DNA of 64,000 nucleotides from Siphonodentalium dalli (taxonomy: Eukaryota > Mollusca > Scaphopoda > Gadilida > Siphonodentaliidae). A program made the translations under genes and the position numbers. A model generated the notes under the pieces. That model worked only from the letters and a program-made list of their open reading frames with translations. It ran no database searches and was not told the origin of the DNA. The stretch is taken from the NCBI GenBank assembly GCA_032622095.1, contig CP136065.1:219028151-219092150 (forward strand), in the 5' to 3' direction. Below are positions 1-13,400 of the stretch, in pieces; position 1 is the first letter of the stretch; every line of letters begins with the position of its first letter.

Positions 1-246
1 ATGTAACTCTAATTTCAGCTATGATTGCCTTTATTCACATTTTAACAAGAGCTACGCTGGGCTATTATGAACTGTACACAAACAAACAATGGCAGTGACA
101 CTAAATTGTAGTATTGGAAATGTTATTATGGGCAGACGCTGAATTTTCTAAGTCAAATGGACATATAAAAAACAAGGTATGTTAATAGGGTTTGTTGCAC
201 CTTTATGAAGTTCATTTATCATTCCATGCAGCCCACACTAGCTTGT

Positions 247-1025
247 CACTGATTGGAATAAAATAAAGGATGATATTCGCTCAAAACCATTACCAGCGTT
301 TAGAGATAGTATAAAACCTAAAGTTTATAAGCCACCTGGATATTTTTATTATGGGAATAGGAAACTTAATATATTACACTGTCGAATACGTTGTGGTTGT
401 AGTGAATTGCGCAGTGATATGCATCATAACCATATCTCCCCAACCCCAACTTGTGACTGTGGATACGCTAAAGAAGATGCCTTTCATTACTTTTTTGTAT
501 GTCCACTATATCAGCAAGCTAGGATAAAACTAACCGAGGCCCTGGCAAAATATGAAAATGTTTCAGCTTTCACATTGCTTTTTGGCAATCCTAACTTACC
601 ATATGAAGAAAATGTTAATATATACATGAGAGCTCAAGATTTCATACGTACCTCACGACGGTTCAACTAAGTATAAATACACAATCACAATTCGCTCCGT
701 CTACCAAGTCGTTGGCATGTTTCGGCAATCATGTGAACAAGGGATGGATGTAATGGTCTTCTTCTTCTTATTCTCTCCTATTTCTCCTATCTCCTGTCTA
801 CTACCCTGTCTTCTTCACCTACTGTCTCATCTTTCTTATTTTCAATTTATCTGGCAGTTTCCCTTTAATATTTAGTTACTACTTATTTTGTATGCTTATG
901 TTATTTCGTTTGTCATATGTTATGTTACTTTGTTTGGAGAGGAGGAAATATTAAGTGGCTTGCGCACTTGTCCTCCAATCCATTTGCTATACTTATAAGC
1001 AATAAAATATGTTAAACTAAACTAA
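247..1025 (+). mobile_element. 5'-truncated non-LTR retrotransposon (LINE) 3' end
   Basis: The segment encodes the C-terminal end of a LINE ORF2, followed by a T-rich 3' UTR and a short TAAAC tandem tail. A perfect 10-bp target-site duplication, ACTAGCTTGT, flanks it at 237-246 and 1026-1035, so both ends are defined. It is in the intron after DYNC2H1 exon 34, antisense to the gene. The clade was not determined. Confidence 0.85.
251..670 (+). pseudogene. LINE ORF2 C-terminal fragment with CCHC-type motif
   Basis: An open frame runs from 251 (DWNKIKDD...) to the stop at 668-670. The residues YYGNRKLN, then C-rich RCGC and CDCGYAKEDAFHYFFVC, are the Cys/His motif typical of the end of LINE reverse-transcriptase proteins. 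There is no reverse transcriptase core; the 5' part was lost by truncation on insertion. The reading frame is still open, suggesting a fairly young copy. Confidence 0.8.
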
Positions 1026-1035
1026 ACTAGCTTGT

Positions 1036-1190
1036 GGTCATCTGGAAAACTTAACATACCAAATTTGGTTCCAATAAAATAAACCAAACTAAAGTTATCA
1101 TCCGGAAACCAAAACTGCTAACGGACGGAAGGCGGATAGACCAATCACATATGGCTGTTTTTTCAAATGGGCGTATAAAAATTCAATCCA
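1036..1190. repeat. Fragment of mollusc-type interspersed repeat
   Basis: The sequence 'accaaatttggttcc...aaagttatcatccggaa' followed by ACGGACGGAAGGCGG and a run ending in 'tttttcaaatgggcgtataaaa' matches the same repeat at 3232-3600, 40550-40800 and 49255-49590. The LINE inserted into this repeat. The remainder to 1351 holds no further feature I can support. Confidence 0.6.
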
Positions 1191-1351
1191 TATTTTTTCA
1201 ATAAAGCAAGTATTAACTGGATAGATATCCAAAGTCTTCTGCACTTTTATTACCAAACACAACTTCAAATGAACAATAGACCATTCCAATGTATACTTTA
1301 ATAACTGAATGGGAGAATGCACTCAGTAATGACAGAGTTAGTGTATTTTAC

Positions 1352-1439
1352 CTTGTGGTTCTCTAACAACCTGTCTGGCACTGTATGTAAGAACTCCATC
1401 GGTCCATTCTCTAGTGTCCATGTCAATATGACCCAACAA
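1352..1439 (-). CDS. DYNC2H1: DYNC2H1 coding exon 34 (last in window), residues 2023-2051
   Basis: Encodes [20 protein letters not shown] and RQVVREPQ, part of AAA2 just after the P-loop exon. Acceptor ...cctacag; donor AAG|GTAAAA. It ends with one base of the next codon. The next exon is not visible between 1 and 1351. Confidence 0.93.
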
Positions 1440-4400
1440 CTGTAGGAAATTAATATTGATTAATTTTACAGGTAGATAGACCACAAAATATTATGAAGGA
1501 AAGAACATTTTTATTTTTATTAATTTTCCTCAAAAACTAGAAACCTAAAATAACACGGTTGATAGAACGCATAAGAAGTTACAAAAACAGAACTTCTCTT
1601 TGTAAACAGATTTAGCACAATGAAGGAAAATGGGACATTTAAATTCAGTTTTTTCCTACCATCATTGGAAATTGGGCATCTCACATACTTTGCATAACCA
1701 TCGGAAATATCTGCCAACCCTGTTTAGGAATAAAACTAATAATATCAAAATTTAATACATGTTTGCTAAAGAGCGCATTTCAGATAGCACATGATCCTTA
1801 ACCCTTTACCCAACAGAACGGCCCTGTGCCAATGCATTCTCTTATATATGTGAGTCGACCATAGGTCGTCTCGCATATATAAGAGAATGCATTGGCTTAA
1901 CACATTAAAAATTATAAAATTGTTAAAGAATGTAAGAAAAAATGGTAAAAAGTGTTAAAAAAAGATTTTTTTTAAGCCAATGCATTCTCTTATATATGCG
2001 AGGCGACCTATGGTCGACTCGCATATATAAGAGAATGCATTGGCACAGGGCATAACTGTAACTATCACAATGTGGTCAAGGAGCCGGTTCCAATGATATC
2101 CATATTTGTATGGTTCTATTGAGACAGACCGAAGATATTTTAGGCTGTTGAAGCTTTATTTGGCCGGTTTTGGCCGGTTTGTTGGGTAAAGGGTTAATGT
2201 GTCAGAGGTGCCACAGGCCATTCGTAATCTAAAAAGATTTTGACTGGTTTGGTACGGTACTTCTCAGAGAAAAATATCAAATATGTTACTTCGTTGTCTG
2301 TATGTTGTCGTGTTTGTTCGTATACAGTAATGCCCTAAGTAATCGACTTCTTAACTACAGCAGAATTATGGGTAATTTTTCAGGATTTAGTCGAAAATAT
2401 GAATATGGCTTGTTCCGATGAATGGCAACAAGCCATATTTCCGACTAAATCCTGAAAAATTACCCATAATTCTGCTGTAGTTAAGAAGTAGATTATTTAG
2501 GGCATTACTGTATGTGGTGAGACCTGAATAAAAACTATCAATGAGGCCCTCTACAAGTGATAAGGGAGTTGCCTGAGAACAGACATTTATTTTCACTTTA
2601 GTACAGTAAATGTTTCTCACCTGCTGTCTGGGCATTGCCTTGGGATTCATGACATACTGTTTGACGACTTGACCTGTTTTAGCCAGACCCTGTTTGAGTA
2701 TTTTCCAGAGTGTAGTTTTACCTGATCCACTAGGACCTACCACAACTACACCAGTCCTCTGCCTCAACTGTTCATAGAGTTCCAATGCCTTTCTTATCTA
2801 AAGAAAATAAAATTAGAGGTGAGACTGTCCTAATGCGACTAATGAATCCCTATATAGTTGATGCTATGAAAGTGATTTGGTTAATTTTCTGATATTTGGC
2901 AGCAATAGGCAGTAGGGACGATTGTCATGTGTGAACAATTCGAACTAGATTAAAATGTCAATAGAATAATCAATTGAAACATCTAAATACATACCTGAGT
3001 TTCATTAATAACCAAATTCAGTTCCTTACAAACGTTTCTGATAGCTTCAGCCAGTGTATCGTACTCGATGTCCTTGAAATCGATGCCAGGGAAGACATCT
3101 CGGAGAAGTGAATCAAACCGGGTACCGTCTGAGAATGTTAACTTTGACAGAGTGTTGATTCTCACAGCTTGAACAACTAGCTTAGATTCTGTGTTTGAGT
3201 CAATTGGACCTGGAGAAAGAAAATAGATGTTATAACAAGTGCATCGCTAGGTCGTGGCAAAATATGCATGTGGTAATTCCAACAAAGGGCCATAACTCTG
3301 GTTAAAATTGGCGGGCAGAACCAAATTTGAACTTGACCTGTATTTCGGGCTAGTAATCTCACATACCAAATTTCATTCCATTCAGTTCAGACGTACTAAA
3401 GTTATCATCCGGAAACCAAAATTGAGTGCAAATGCCAACAAAAAGGGCCTTAACTCTGGTGAAAATTGGTGAGCGGACCACAAACTCGAACCTGACCTGT
3501 ATTTTGGGCCGGTAAATTCATATACCAAATTTCATTGCATTCAGTTCAGACTTAATAAAGTTATCATCCAGAAACGAAAATAGAAAATGGACAAATCAAT
3601 AACACAATATGTCCCATTTTATAAAAACGGTAGTATAAAAAGTGTTCTATTATTAATATTAGGGAAGGAGACAGGGCACATTTAGAAAAAACAGACACAG
3701 AATACTGTTCCATCAAGTTTACTGCAACAAGTCCTGTTTAATATAATCATAGCTAAATCAGAAGGAACCCCACCATTATAACAGCATTAAAGCAGGACCA
3801 GGCAACCAAGGTTGGGTCCTTTATCCCGATCTATACTAAATGGATTCTCCCATTCAGCTAAAAGTATACATGGAATGGTCTATTATTCATTTGGAGGGAT
3901 GTTCAGGCGAAAAGCTAAAACAAGTGCAGTAGGATTATAATCTTTGGTGGGAAAATGTTAAGATAATGAGTTCAACCTAAAGGAACTACTCGTCAATGAG
4001 TACTTAGTATAGTAAGGATTAACTCTAGTCCCTTACAGTTACAGCAATGCCCTAATTAATTGACTCCTTAACCACAGCAGAATTATGGGTAACTTTTCAG
4101 GATTTAGTCAGAAATATGGCTTGTTGCCATTCATCGGAAAGCTCTCTCTGAGAGCTTTCCGATGAATGGCAACAAGCCATATTTCCGACTAAATCCTGAA
4201 AAGTTACCCATAATTCCTCTGTGGTTAAGGAGTCAATTATTTAGGGCATCACTGTACCTGCCTCCAAATCGTGTAGTGTTTCAAGTGAAAGACATTGCTT
4301 TAGCAATATAATAGTAACAAGTGAAAAACACAAACCACATGGGCCTACCTAACATTGTTTGATATATTTTCTAACGACAGACTGAGAATGATAAGAAATA

Positions 4401-7400
4401 TACCTTTGGGGTTGTTCTTTTTAAGGTTCTGAAGCAGGTTACCAGATCCTCGGAGGACAGTCTTCAAGGCACGGAGACCCCAATCATAGTGCTGTTGTGG
4501 AGAGAGCAGCTCCCTTAGAAAGAATGTAATTTTTCATGATTAGTGTACTCAACTTAATCAAGCCTTGAAATAATTTAGCAATTCTCAGATATTACATCCT
4601 GTCATCCAGTCGCTTTGAAAAGCCGACGAAAATCCTATATCGGATGTATGTCTCTAGAGCTCTCTATTAAAATTAGGTTCAGTTTTGAAGGGATTACCTC
4701 CATTTCATTGGAGAGTGGCAGACTCTGCGCGATTTCATTGGTTTATAGCATAACAGATCACTTCACAGATCTGAGGTCAATGATGCTTTGACAATTTTCC
4801 CGCACATTGTCAAACTCAACTATCGTTATAACTGAAAACAAGCGATATATCCATAATTCATTTTACTCATCGCAATATAGGAGACATCATCATCGAGTTT
4901 TTATCAGTCAAAGATATTCAGGACTTGATTATTCTTTCGCATCTTGTTGTATTTATAACTATTTCTAAAAACTATGATTCTCACAAACATTTACTATGCC
5001 AGGAATGCACTCCATATTTGGAAACGGTTCATTACGTCATGTTGGGAATGCCGTGTTGTCATAGAAAAGAAATATAATGGACACTGCTAGAGATGTACAT
5101 CCATTAGGATATTATTTCGGCTTTTCACTACAATTTCATTTCAATTTCGGCCTGTCATGTCATACCTTCTGCCTGTCAGTTCAAATATTTTGCCCGTCAA
5201 CAAAATGTCACAGTAAATACCCAATGTGTCAAGAAGTGTCATCATTCATCAAATAAACTTAACTCATTCCTGTATATTACAAAAATGAGACATTGATGAA
5301 TTTAATTGCCATAAGCATATCCAAGCCTTGAAATAGTGTGCCTGTGATTTGCAGAATGAGGTCCCCAGAGGGTGAATTTAGTGATGCTACCCCGCATAGC
5401 GGGCTAGCATCACCAAATTCACCCTCTGGGGACCTCATTCTGCTTACACCTCAGCAGAATGAGGTTCCCAGAGGGTGAATTTGGTCACTAAATTCACCCT
5501 CTGGGAACCTCATTCTGCAATTGACAGACACACTATTTCAAGGCTTGAGCATATCACAAAGCTTAATGTTAACGGTGTACATTCAGATTCTCCTATGACT
5601 TCAGATCCATAGATTAATCGACAAACTTCAACTGGGAAACTTCAATATGATACTAGATCTCCCATAACAGTTGAGGCATAAGCAGAATGAGATTCCCAGA
5701 GGGTGAATATGGTGATGCTAGCTTGTCGTGGGGGATAAAGTCACTAAATTCACCCTCTGGGGACCTCATTCTGAAGACATCAGACACACTATATCCAGAC
5801 TTGGATACATACTTGGATAAATTGAAGACAGCGACAACTTTTCTGCCGACACTCTTCGCTTGTTTGAAGCCCTCGGAGAATAAGATCACTTCCGCAATGA
5901 GATCATTATCTGGTTTCGACATTGCGACTGGTCGGAACAGCTGTTTCAAGTTATCTGGTAGTTTCTGTCTGCCACCGTAGCCTTTTCCAGCAGGATTCAT
6001 AGTGATAAATATTCCAGAGTTAAAGTCAATGCCCACCTGAAAGACACACGTTTAGGTCATCAGTGTTAAGAAGTACAATTTGTCAAAATCACATTAGTAA
6101 TTACTTTGTATAAAAAAAAAATATCAGAGCCAGCGGTTGGCATTGCGGAAAAGAATTTTCCAACATTACGGTAAAGGATGCAACCAAGAAACAATGTATT
6201 GTTCTTCAAAGACAATATCAGGGACAACATGTAATCACTCAAGTCTGATGGGCTCCATATAAGTAGTATTTAAATACAGTAATGCCCTAAATAATCGACT
6301 CCTTAACCACAGCAGAATTATGGGTAATTTTTCAGGATTTTGTGAGAAATATGGCTTGTTGCCATTCATCGGAAAGCTCTCAGTGAGAGCTTTCCGATGA
6401 ATGGCAACAAGCCATATTTCTGACTAAATCCTGAAAAATTACCCGTAATTCTGCTGTGGTTAAGGAGTCGATTACTTATGGCATTACTGTAGCTACATGG
6501 TACCATGCTTTACATTAATACAGTGAATTGATCACAACATGAATTTGTCATGAAACCAAGTGTATTCTCCAAATACATAAATACCAAGCTATCGCTAGAT
6601 CAATATATCAGTCAAATATTAGATAGCCGAGTTACTCACAGACCTTCCTAGCATTTCGATATTGAGAGCCTTATTTTTGATGGCATCCTGTATGTAACAG
6701 CAGGCCTTCAGATTAGTGTAATTTGGGTAAATCAGGGCAAACAATATTTTCAAAACTTAAGACCCAAAAATTTGAATTGTTGCATTAATTTTCTGAGAAT
6801 TCCAGGATAATTTGATTGATATTAATATGAAATTGGACAGTTCAGTGTTTCTCAGTATTAGTGGCAGGGCTGCACTGATTCAGATCATCACAATGAGATG
6901 CGAATCGCGATTTTAATAACACAATTTTAATGTGCATCACGATGCAAATATTTTGCAACTGACGGCTGTGAAAACTAGATGAACCATTTAATCATTTTTA
7001 GTATGTATATTCTCATCAGTGCTCACCTCAGCATATTCATTGCAGTAAATTACAAAACCTAAGTAAAATGACAAAAATTCATGGCCAGGTATTACATGTA
7101 GAAGTAGACTATAATAGCTAATACAGTCCCCAGATTTTCCCAGATGGGAAGTTTTGAGTGGAAACATTTGGATCTCTGATTATTGATAACTCTGCATACA
7201 TGAATTGTTTTTTGCATCACATCACACCCTCCCAATACGATGCATTGCATCATGAACTTTAAAACACGATGCATCGGAATCGCGATAAATCATGACAGCC
7301 CTAATTACAGGTATATAAACAGTCATACAACGGCAAAAATTCCATTCTCATTTTTATTTTGGGCACAGCATTTACAGACTTTAATTTGGGGGAATTATAG

Positions 7401-10400
7401 GCCTGTATATCAGAATACGATATTGAGTACCTTATTTTTTATGGCATCCTGAATGACGTGATATGTATCAGAATACGATATGGCATCCTGAATGACATGA
7501 TATATATATCAGAATATCATATTGAGAGCCTTATTTTTTATGGGATCCTGAATGACATGATATATATCAGAATACGATAATGAGCGCCTTATTTCTGATG
7601 ACATCCTGAATGATGTGATATATATCAGAATACTTACTTGTCTTCCAAGCAGTTCGATATTGAGAACCTTATTTTTTATTGCATCCTGTATAACTTGGAT
7701 CTGCATGGAGACGGCTGACAACACGGCTTCCTCCAACCTGTTAAACTCGTCGAAGCATCCCCACGCCCCACATTTCACCAAACCAATGAAAATCCTCCCC
7801 ATCGATTTCACATCAATGCCCTAAATATAAATAGAGTGATGTCATATATCATCTATGTATGAATAAACAAATGATATCTGCTTCAAGCACATCTATTTAA
7901 CCCTTCCATGACTGGAGCTTCCTGAAATTTTTTTGAAAATTCTGTTCCAATACATTCTCTTATATATGTGAGTCTCCCATAGAGAGCCTCACATATATAA
8001 AGAGAATACATTGGCCTAACAACATTTATCTTTACATTGTAAGCCAATGCATTCTCTTATATATGCAAGGCACCCAATGGGATACTCACATATCTAAGAG
8101 AATGCACTGACACAGGATCTTTAAAGCTGCACCAGCGCAGCTCCTATCATGAAAGGGTTAATGGATTTACCACGATTCACACCTCATAGGAGTGGTATGC
8201 AAGCCAAAACTATAAAGTAAATTATATCTCTTGTTAGTTGCGCATTGACACTAAACCATTGACAGGTTTTTTATCAGTCGACACCACTTTCACCATATCT
8301 TGGCCAAAAGCATATACCGTACATATTATATGTGATAAAAAAGCAAAAGTTGAATAATAATAATGGACGGAAATATAGATATGTGAATAGCAACTTTACA
8401 TGACTAGCAGGATGACTTCTTGAACAAACACAAAAAAAGACAAAGATTAGGTAAAAAACAACAATGCCAACAACAACAACAATAATAATTGTGATAAACA
8501 CACCAAAAAGACAAAGATTCGGTAAAAAACAACAATGCCAACAACAACAATAATAATTGTGATAAACACACCAAAAAGACAAATCCTCTTTTATAGCTTG
8601 GATATGTGCCTGCCATTTGCAGAATGAGGTCCCCAGAGGGTGAATTTAGTGACACTATCCTGCATAGCAGGCTAGCATCACCAAATTCACCCTCTGGGGA
8701 CCTCATTCTGCATGGCCTTATCTGCTATGGGAGACATAGACTAAGATTGAAGTTCCCAAATGCAGAGAAGATGAAGCCTAAGCAGAATGAGGTCCCCAGA
8801 GGGTGAATTTAGTTATGCTAGACCGCTATGTGGGATAGCATCACTAAATTCACCCTCTGGGAACCTCATTCTGCACACGACAGACACACTATAATCAGGC
8901 TTGCCTCTTTTATATATTATATTTTAAATGTACCTCATCACAGTTAAAAACAAGGACTTGTCTTCCAAACAGTCCTCCGAGAGCTTTGACAGATTCTGTT
9001 TTTCCTGTGCCAGCAGGTCCGTATGGATTACCACCAAGCCCCATGTGCATTCCTAAAAACAGAATATCAACTGTATATATGCAACAGAAAGAGTACGGTA
9101 AGAATCCAAATTCTGACCCTAAAAATACGTTTCATTTATGGAAATACAAACCACTTTATAATCACTGAGAGACTATCACACATCAAATGGCAACAAAAAG
9201 TGTTTCTATATACACTACCAGTCAATGCTCAAATATGGTTTTGTTTTCAAACTCGATCTAGATATTGGTGTAGAAGATCCATATACCAGATATGAATTAA
9301 AGTTATTGTGCTAACAGCCATAAAATTACTATTAAAAAATAGACGAAGGTCAATAATAAACATCGGCAAAAATGGTATAAATTTTTGTATAAAGATGTCG
9401 CACATACTAAGAATTGCCAAAAACCATCAATAAACGGTTGATTTTTTTTAGGATTAGGGCTGCCCACCCACTCAATCGCCAGTCCGCCGAATATCCCTGG
9501 TCAAATCATAAGTCAAATAAAACTCAACTAAAAACTGAAAATAATATAGGTATGATGGGTGCAGTATTTTCCACAGATAATAATCTCAAATGAGAATGAA
9601 ATCATTGATTGAGAATTATCAGTTTTTAATCTCACTGAAAACAAACGCTTGATATTAAACATAGATTGTCGCCCTATGTTATAAATAATAATAATAATGG
9701 TGCTTATAAAGCGCTTATCTCCCTAACATAAGGGACTCTAAGCACTTCACATTATTACCCAAGCTGTTGAGTAATGCCGAGTCTTATGCCTGCTGCTATT
9801 TTACAGGCGCTTCACTAGAGTAGCTTATGCTTAGCCAACAAACCAGTCCCTATTTCTCGTCTAGGTACGACAAAATAGTACAAGTGACCTTGCCAAAGGG
9901 TCACAACATGGCGCGAGATTTGAAATACGTAGGAGCCGATGGTCATACGTCATTAATCTGTACAAGCTAATATTGTGAGAACTCAATAATCTACCAGCAG
10001 GCTTCGAACTCATTTCAATGTGTTGACAGTGAAGACATGTCCAATAGGCTAACCAAGCCTTGAAATAGGGTGCCTGTCATTTGCAGAATGAGGTCCCCAG
10101 AGGGTGAATTTAGTGATGCTACCCCGCATAGCGGGCTAGCATCACCAAATTCACCCTCTGGGAACCTCATTCTGCTGAGGTGTAAGCAGAATGAGGTCCC
10201 CAGAGGGTGAATTTAGTGATGCTAGCCCGCTATGCGGGGTAGCATCACTAAATTCACCCTCTGGGGACCTCATTCTGCAAATGACAGACACCCTATTTCA
10301 AGGCTTGAGGCTAACCACTAGAGCACAGAGTTCCCAGAGACCACGGAGCTACCCAAAGTGTTAGAGGATACATACCCTGGGTGAGTGTGAGGTAACATTT

Positions 10401-13400
10401 GTCTGTAAGAGGAGTGTGGACGAGTTTGCCTGCATTGCCCTGATATTCATAGGTATATTCAAATTCAGAATCAACCATTTTCATACATGCCTTTCCATCT
10501 CGCCTCATATAGAATCTGCAGAAATATAAATATTAATTAAATTTTTAGATATAACAAGAGGTTGCATCAAAGGGTATACATACTCCCAATGGTGCCAAAT
10601 TAATGGTAATGGTTTTTAACCCTTTCAGTGCCAGGACCGATTTTTGTATCAACCCATAAACCCTGTGCCAATGCATTCTCTTATATATGCGAGTCGACCA
10701 TAGGTCGCCTCGCATATATAAGAGAATGTATTGGCCTAACAATTTTTCATCATTTGTTATTATTTTTTACAATTTTTTACAATTTTAATAATTTTTTCTT
10801 ATATTCTTTAACAGACTTATTTTGTAGGTTTAGTGCCAGGGAATCTTACGTTTTTCATGGGCATCAAAATTATTACTATGAATACTTGGTGATAGTTTCA
10901 AGTTATAACATGCTCCTAAGGTTTTATCCAGTTTGTTTTTATATATAGCTATAGCATGCTTAAGTATACCCACAAAAAATTCAACCCAAAAAAATCTATA
11001 ATTTTTTTTTAAAAAAAACATTTATTTTGTTAAGAGCCGATTTTACAGACCGTAAATTAGGGCCGGGCCCCTGGCACTGAAAGGGTTAACCCTTCCATGA
11101 CTGCAGCTTCCTAAAAATTTGCAAAAACCCTGTGCCAATGCATTCTCTTATATATAAGAGAACACAGTGGCCTAACAATATTTACTTTGACCTTGTAAGC
11201 CAGTGCATTCTCTTATATACTAGTATGTGAGGCTCCCTATGGGAGACTCACATATATAAGAGAATACACTGGCACAGGATATTAATGCTGCACCAGCGCA
11301 GCTCCCGTCATGAAAGAATTATATATCAATTCCTATGAAATTCCCTGTTTTGTGATAACAATTTGGCGATAATAACATCTGCATCATTACAACAGTTGTG
11401 ATACAAGGCGCGCATGATGTCCTTGACGGATTCAAAATCAATAAATGAGCTGATGTCACATGCAATGGCGAAAAAAAACAACAACATTCCAATGAACAAC
11501 ATTCCAATCATTATTTGATTGCCTCCCATCGTGAGTAATATGGTAAAACATATAGCAAAGTAACTAATATATATTTGTTCAGTATTTATTATATAATTAT
11601 ATAAAAAAACGCAGGTTTCAGAGATTTTGTCCATTGAATTAAATTTCCATTAGACATATGCGCATGCAAATTACAGGTTGGGAGAATTTAGCAAATCGAG
11701 CTAATATTGTGACACAGATACAATTGCAGGTTGGGAGAATTTACTCAAGAAAGCTAATCGTCGGACACAAATCCAATGATTTTGGCTTTAAAAAAAACTC
11801 TTAAAATGTAATTTGTGTGGTGGATTCTGTCATAATAATGGTAAATAAATGTGTTATACACATAATGTGTTTGTACCGATACATGTGTCATGAGTCGCCT
11901 CGTTTTCGTGGTCATATAGGGTCGCCATATGCCCACGAAAATGAGCCTTGCTGCGATACATGAATTGGTACAAACACATTGTGTATAATACATATTTATC
12001 ACAGCTATGTATCGATAAAATCCAGAAACACTCACTGAATGCGTTGGTGCAGAAAAAAATACAGAACATTATGTGCATCTTAAATCTTTAACCATTTCAT
12101 GGCGGGAGCCACGCTAGTGCAGCATTAATTATCCTGTGCCAGTGAATTCTCTTATATATGAGTCTCCCAAAGGGAGCCTCGCATATATAAGGTCAAGGTA
12201 AATATTGTTAGGCCAATGTATTCTCTTATATATGCAAGGCTCCCTATGGGCGACTCGAATATATAAGAGAATGCATTGACATGGAGTGTTCGCAAAATTT
12301 CAGGAAGCTCGATTCCAGGAAGAGTTAACAAGACTGATGACATATCCTTGTAACAAATGTAGTGATAATTGAATGTCTATATCCTATGTAAACAAGTGCA
12401 ACACCAAAATTGACATATGCCATGGATGCCCAGTTTAGAGAGTTGGGATGGAAAATTTGTGTTATTTTCGAAATCCAAGAAGTGGGTATCCTTTCCCCTT
12501 AAACTGGGCAATCAATACACCAAAGCACAACTAAATCTGATTATCCATGCCCAAGTATCAATCTGAAATTTTCCTACAAATACAAAATTATGAAATTCCA
12601 AAGTCAAACAAGGGCTGTAACTCTGGTAAAACTGAATGGCTGAAACCCGTAATATGTGGGTATCTTATACACCATACCACAGCACAACCATATCTGATGA
12701 TCCATGCCCGAATTATAAGCTGAAATGTTGATAGAGTCAAAATTTACAAATGTTCAAACAAGGGCCGTAACTCTGGTAAAAAATGAATTGTCGAAACCTG
12801 TATTAAGATGGTATCCCTTCCCACGAGCTGTGCTATCACCATACAAAAGCACAACTGAATCAGAGGATCCTTGCCCAAGTTACAAGCTGAAATGTTCTTT
12901 CAAATACAAAATTCTAAAATTTCCAAGTCAAACAAGGGTCATAACTCTGATAAAAATTAATGACCGAAACATGTAGTATGTGGGTAACCTTTCCCCCAAC
13001 CTATGCTAAAGGACAATGAAATCCAATAATTAACACCCGAGTTACAAAGTGATATGTTCGGACGGACACCCCGACCCTATGCCCCGAACCTCCTACGGGG
13101 TCGGGGCATAATACAGGGTTTCCGCTATAGCGGCAGAGGATCCCTTTTTGGGCCCCATTCCCCCAGCCAATTTTCCCCTTCTGTCATACCACAGGACATA
13201 TTCCATATGTATACAGGTATAAAGATGTTTACTTCTCAATTTCGTTGGGACAGTACTAAGAAATTTAAATAGTTGACAACTTTATTTGATTTCTAGCGAG
13301 AATACACACTCGGGCCGATCTAACACGAACTGAGGAAGTGATCAAATCCGACATCGCTAGAACACATGCTTTGGAGTCCGCTGGTTACGTTGCTGCGGTT

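Noticed and set aside
5687-5980. Plus-strand frame over exon 30 and a MITE
   Set aside because: It is the complement of DYNC2H1 exon 30 and of the B2 hairpin; no independent protein features.
10046-10315. CRISPR-like palindromic repeats
   Set aside because: The palindromes are transposon hairpins with target duplications in a eukaryotic intron; no regular spacers and no cas genes.
9682-10330. Functional tRNA gene
   Set aside because: Only A- and B-box-like motifs are present, without a full cloverleaf, and an (ATT)n tail marks a SINE.
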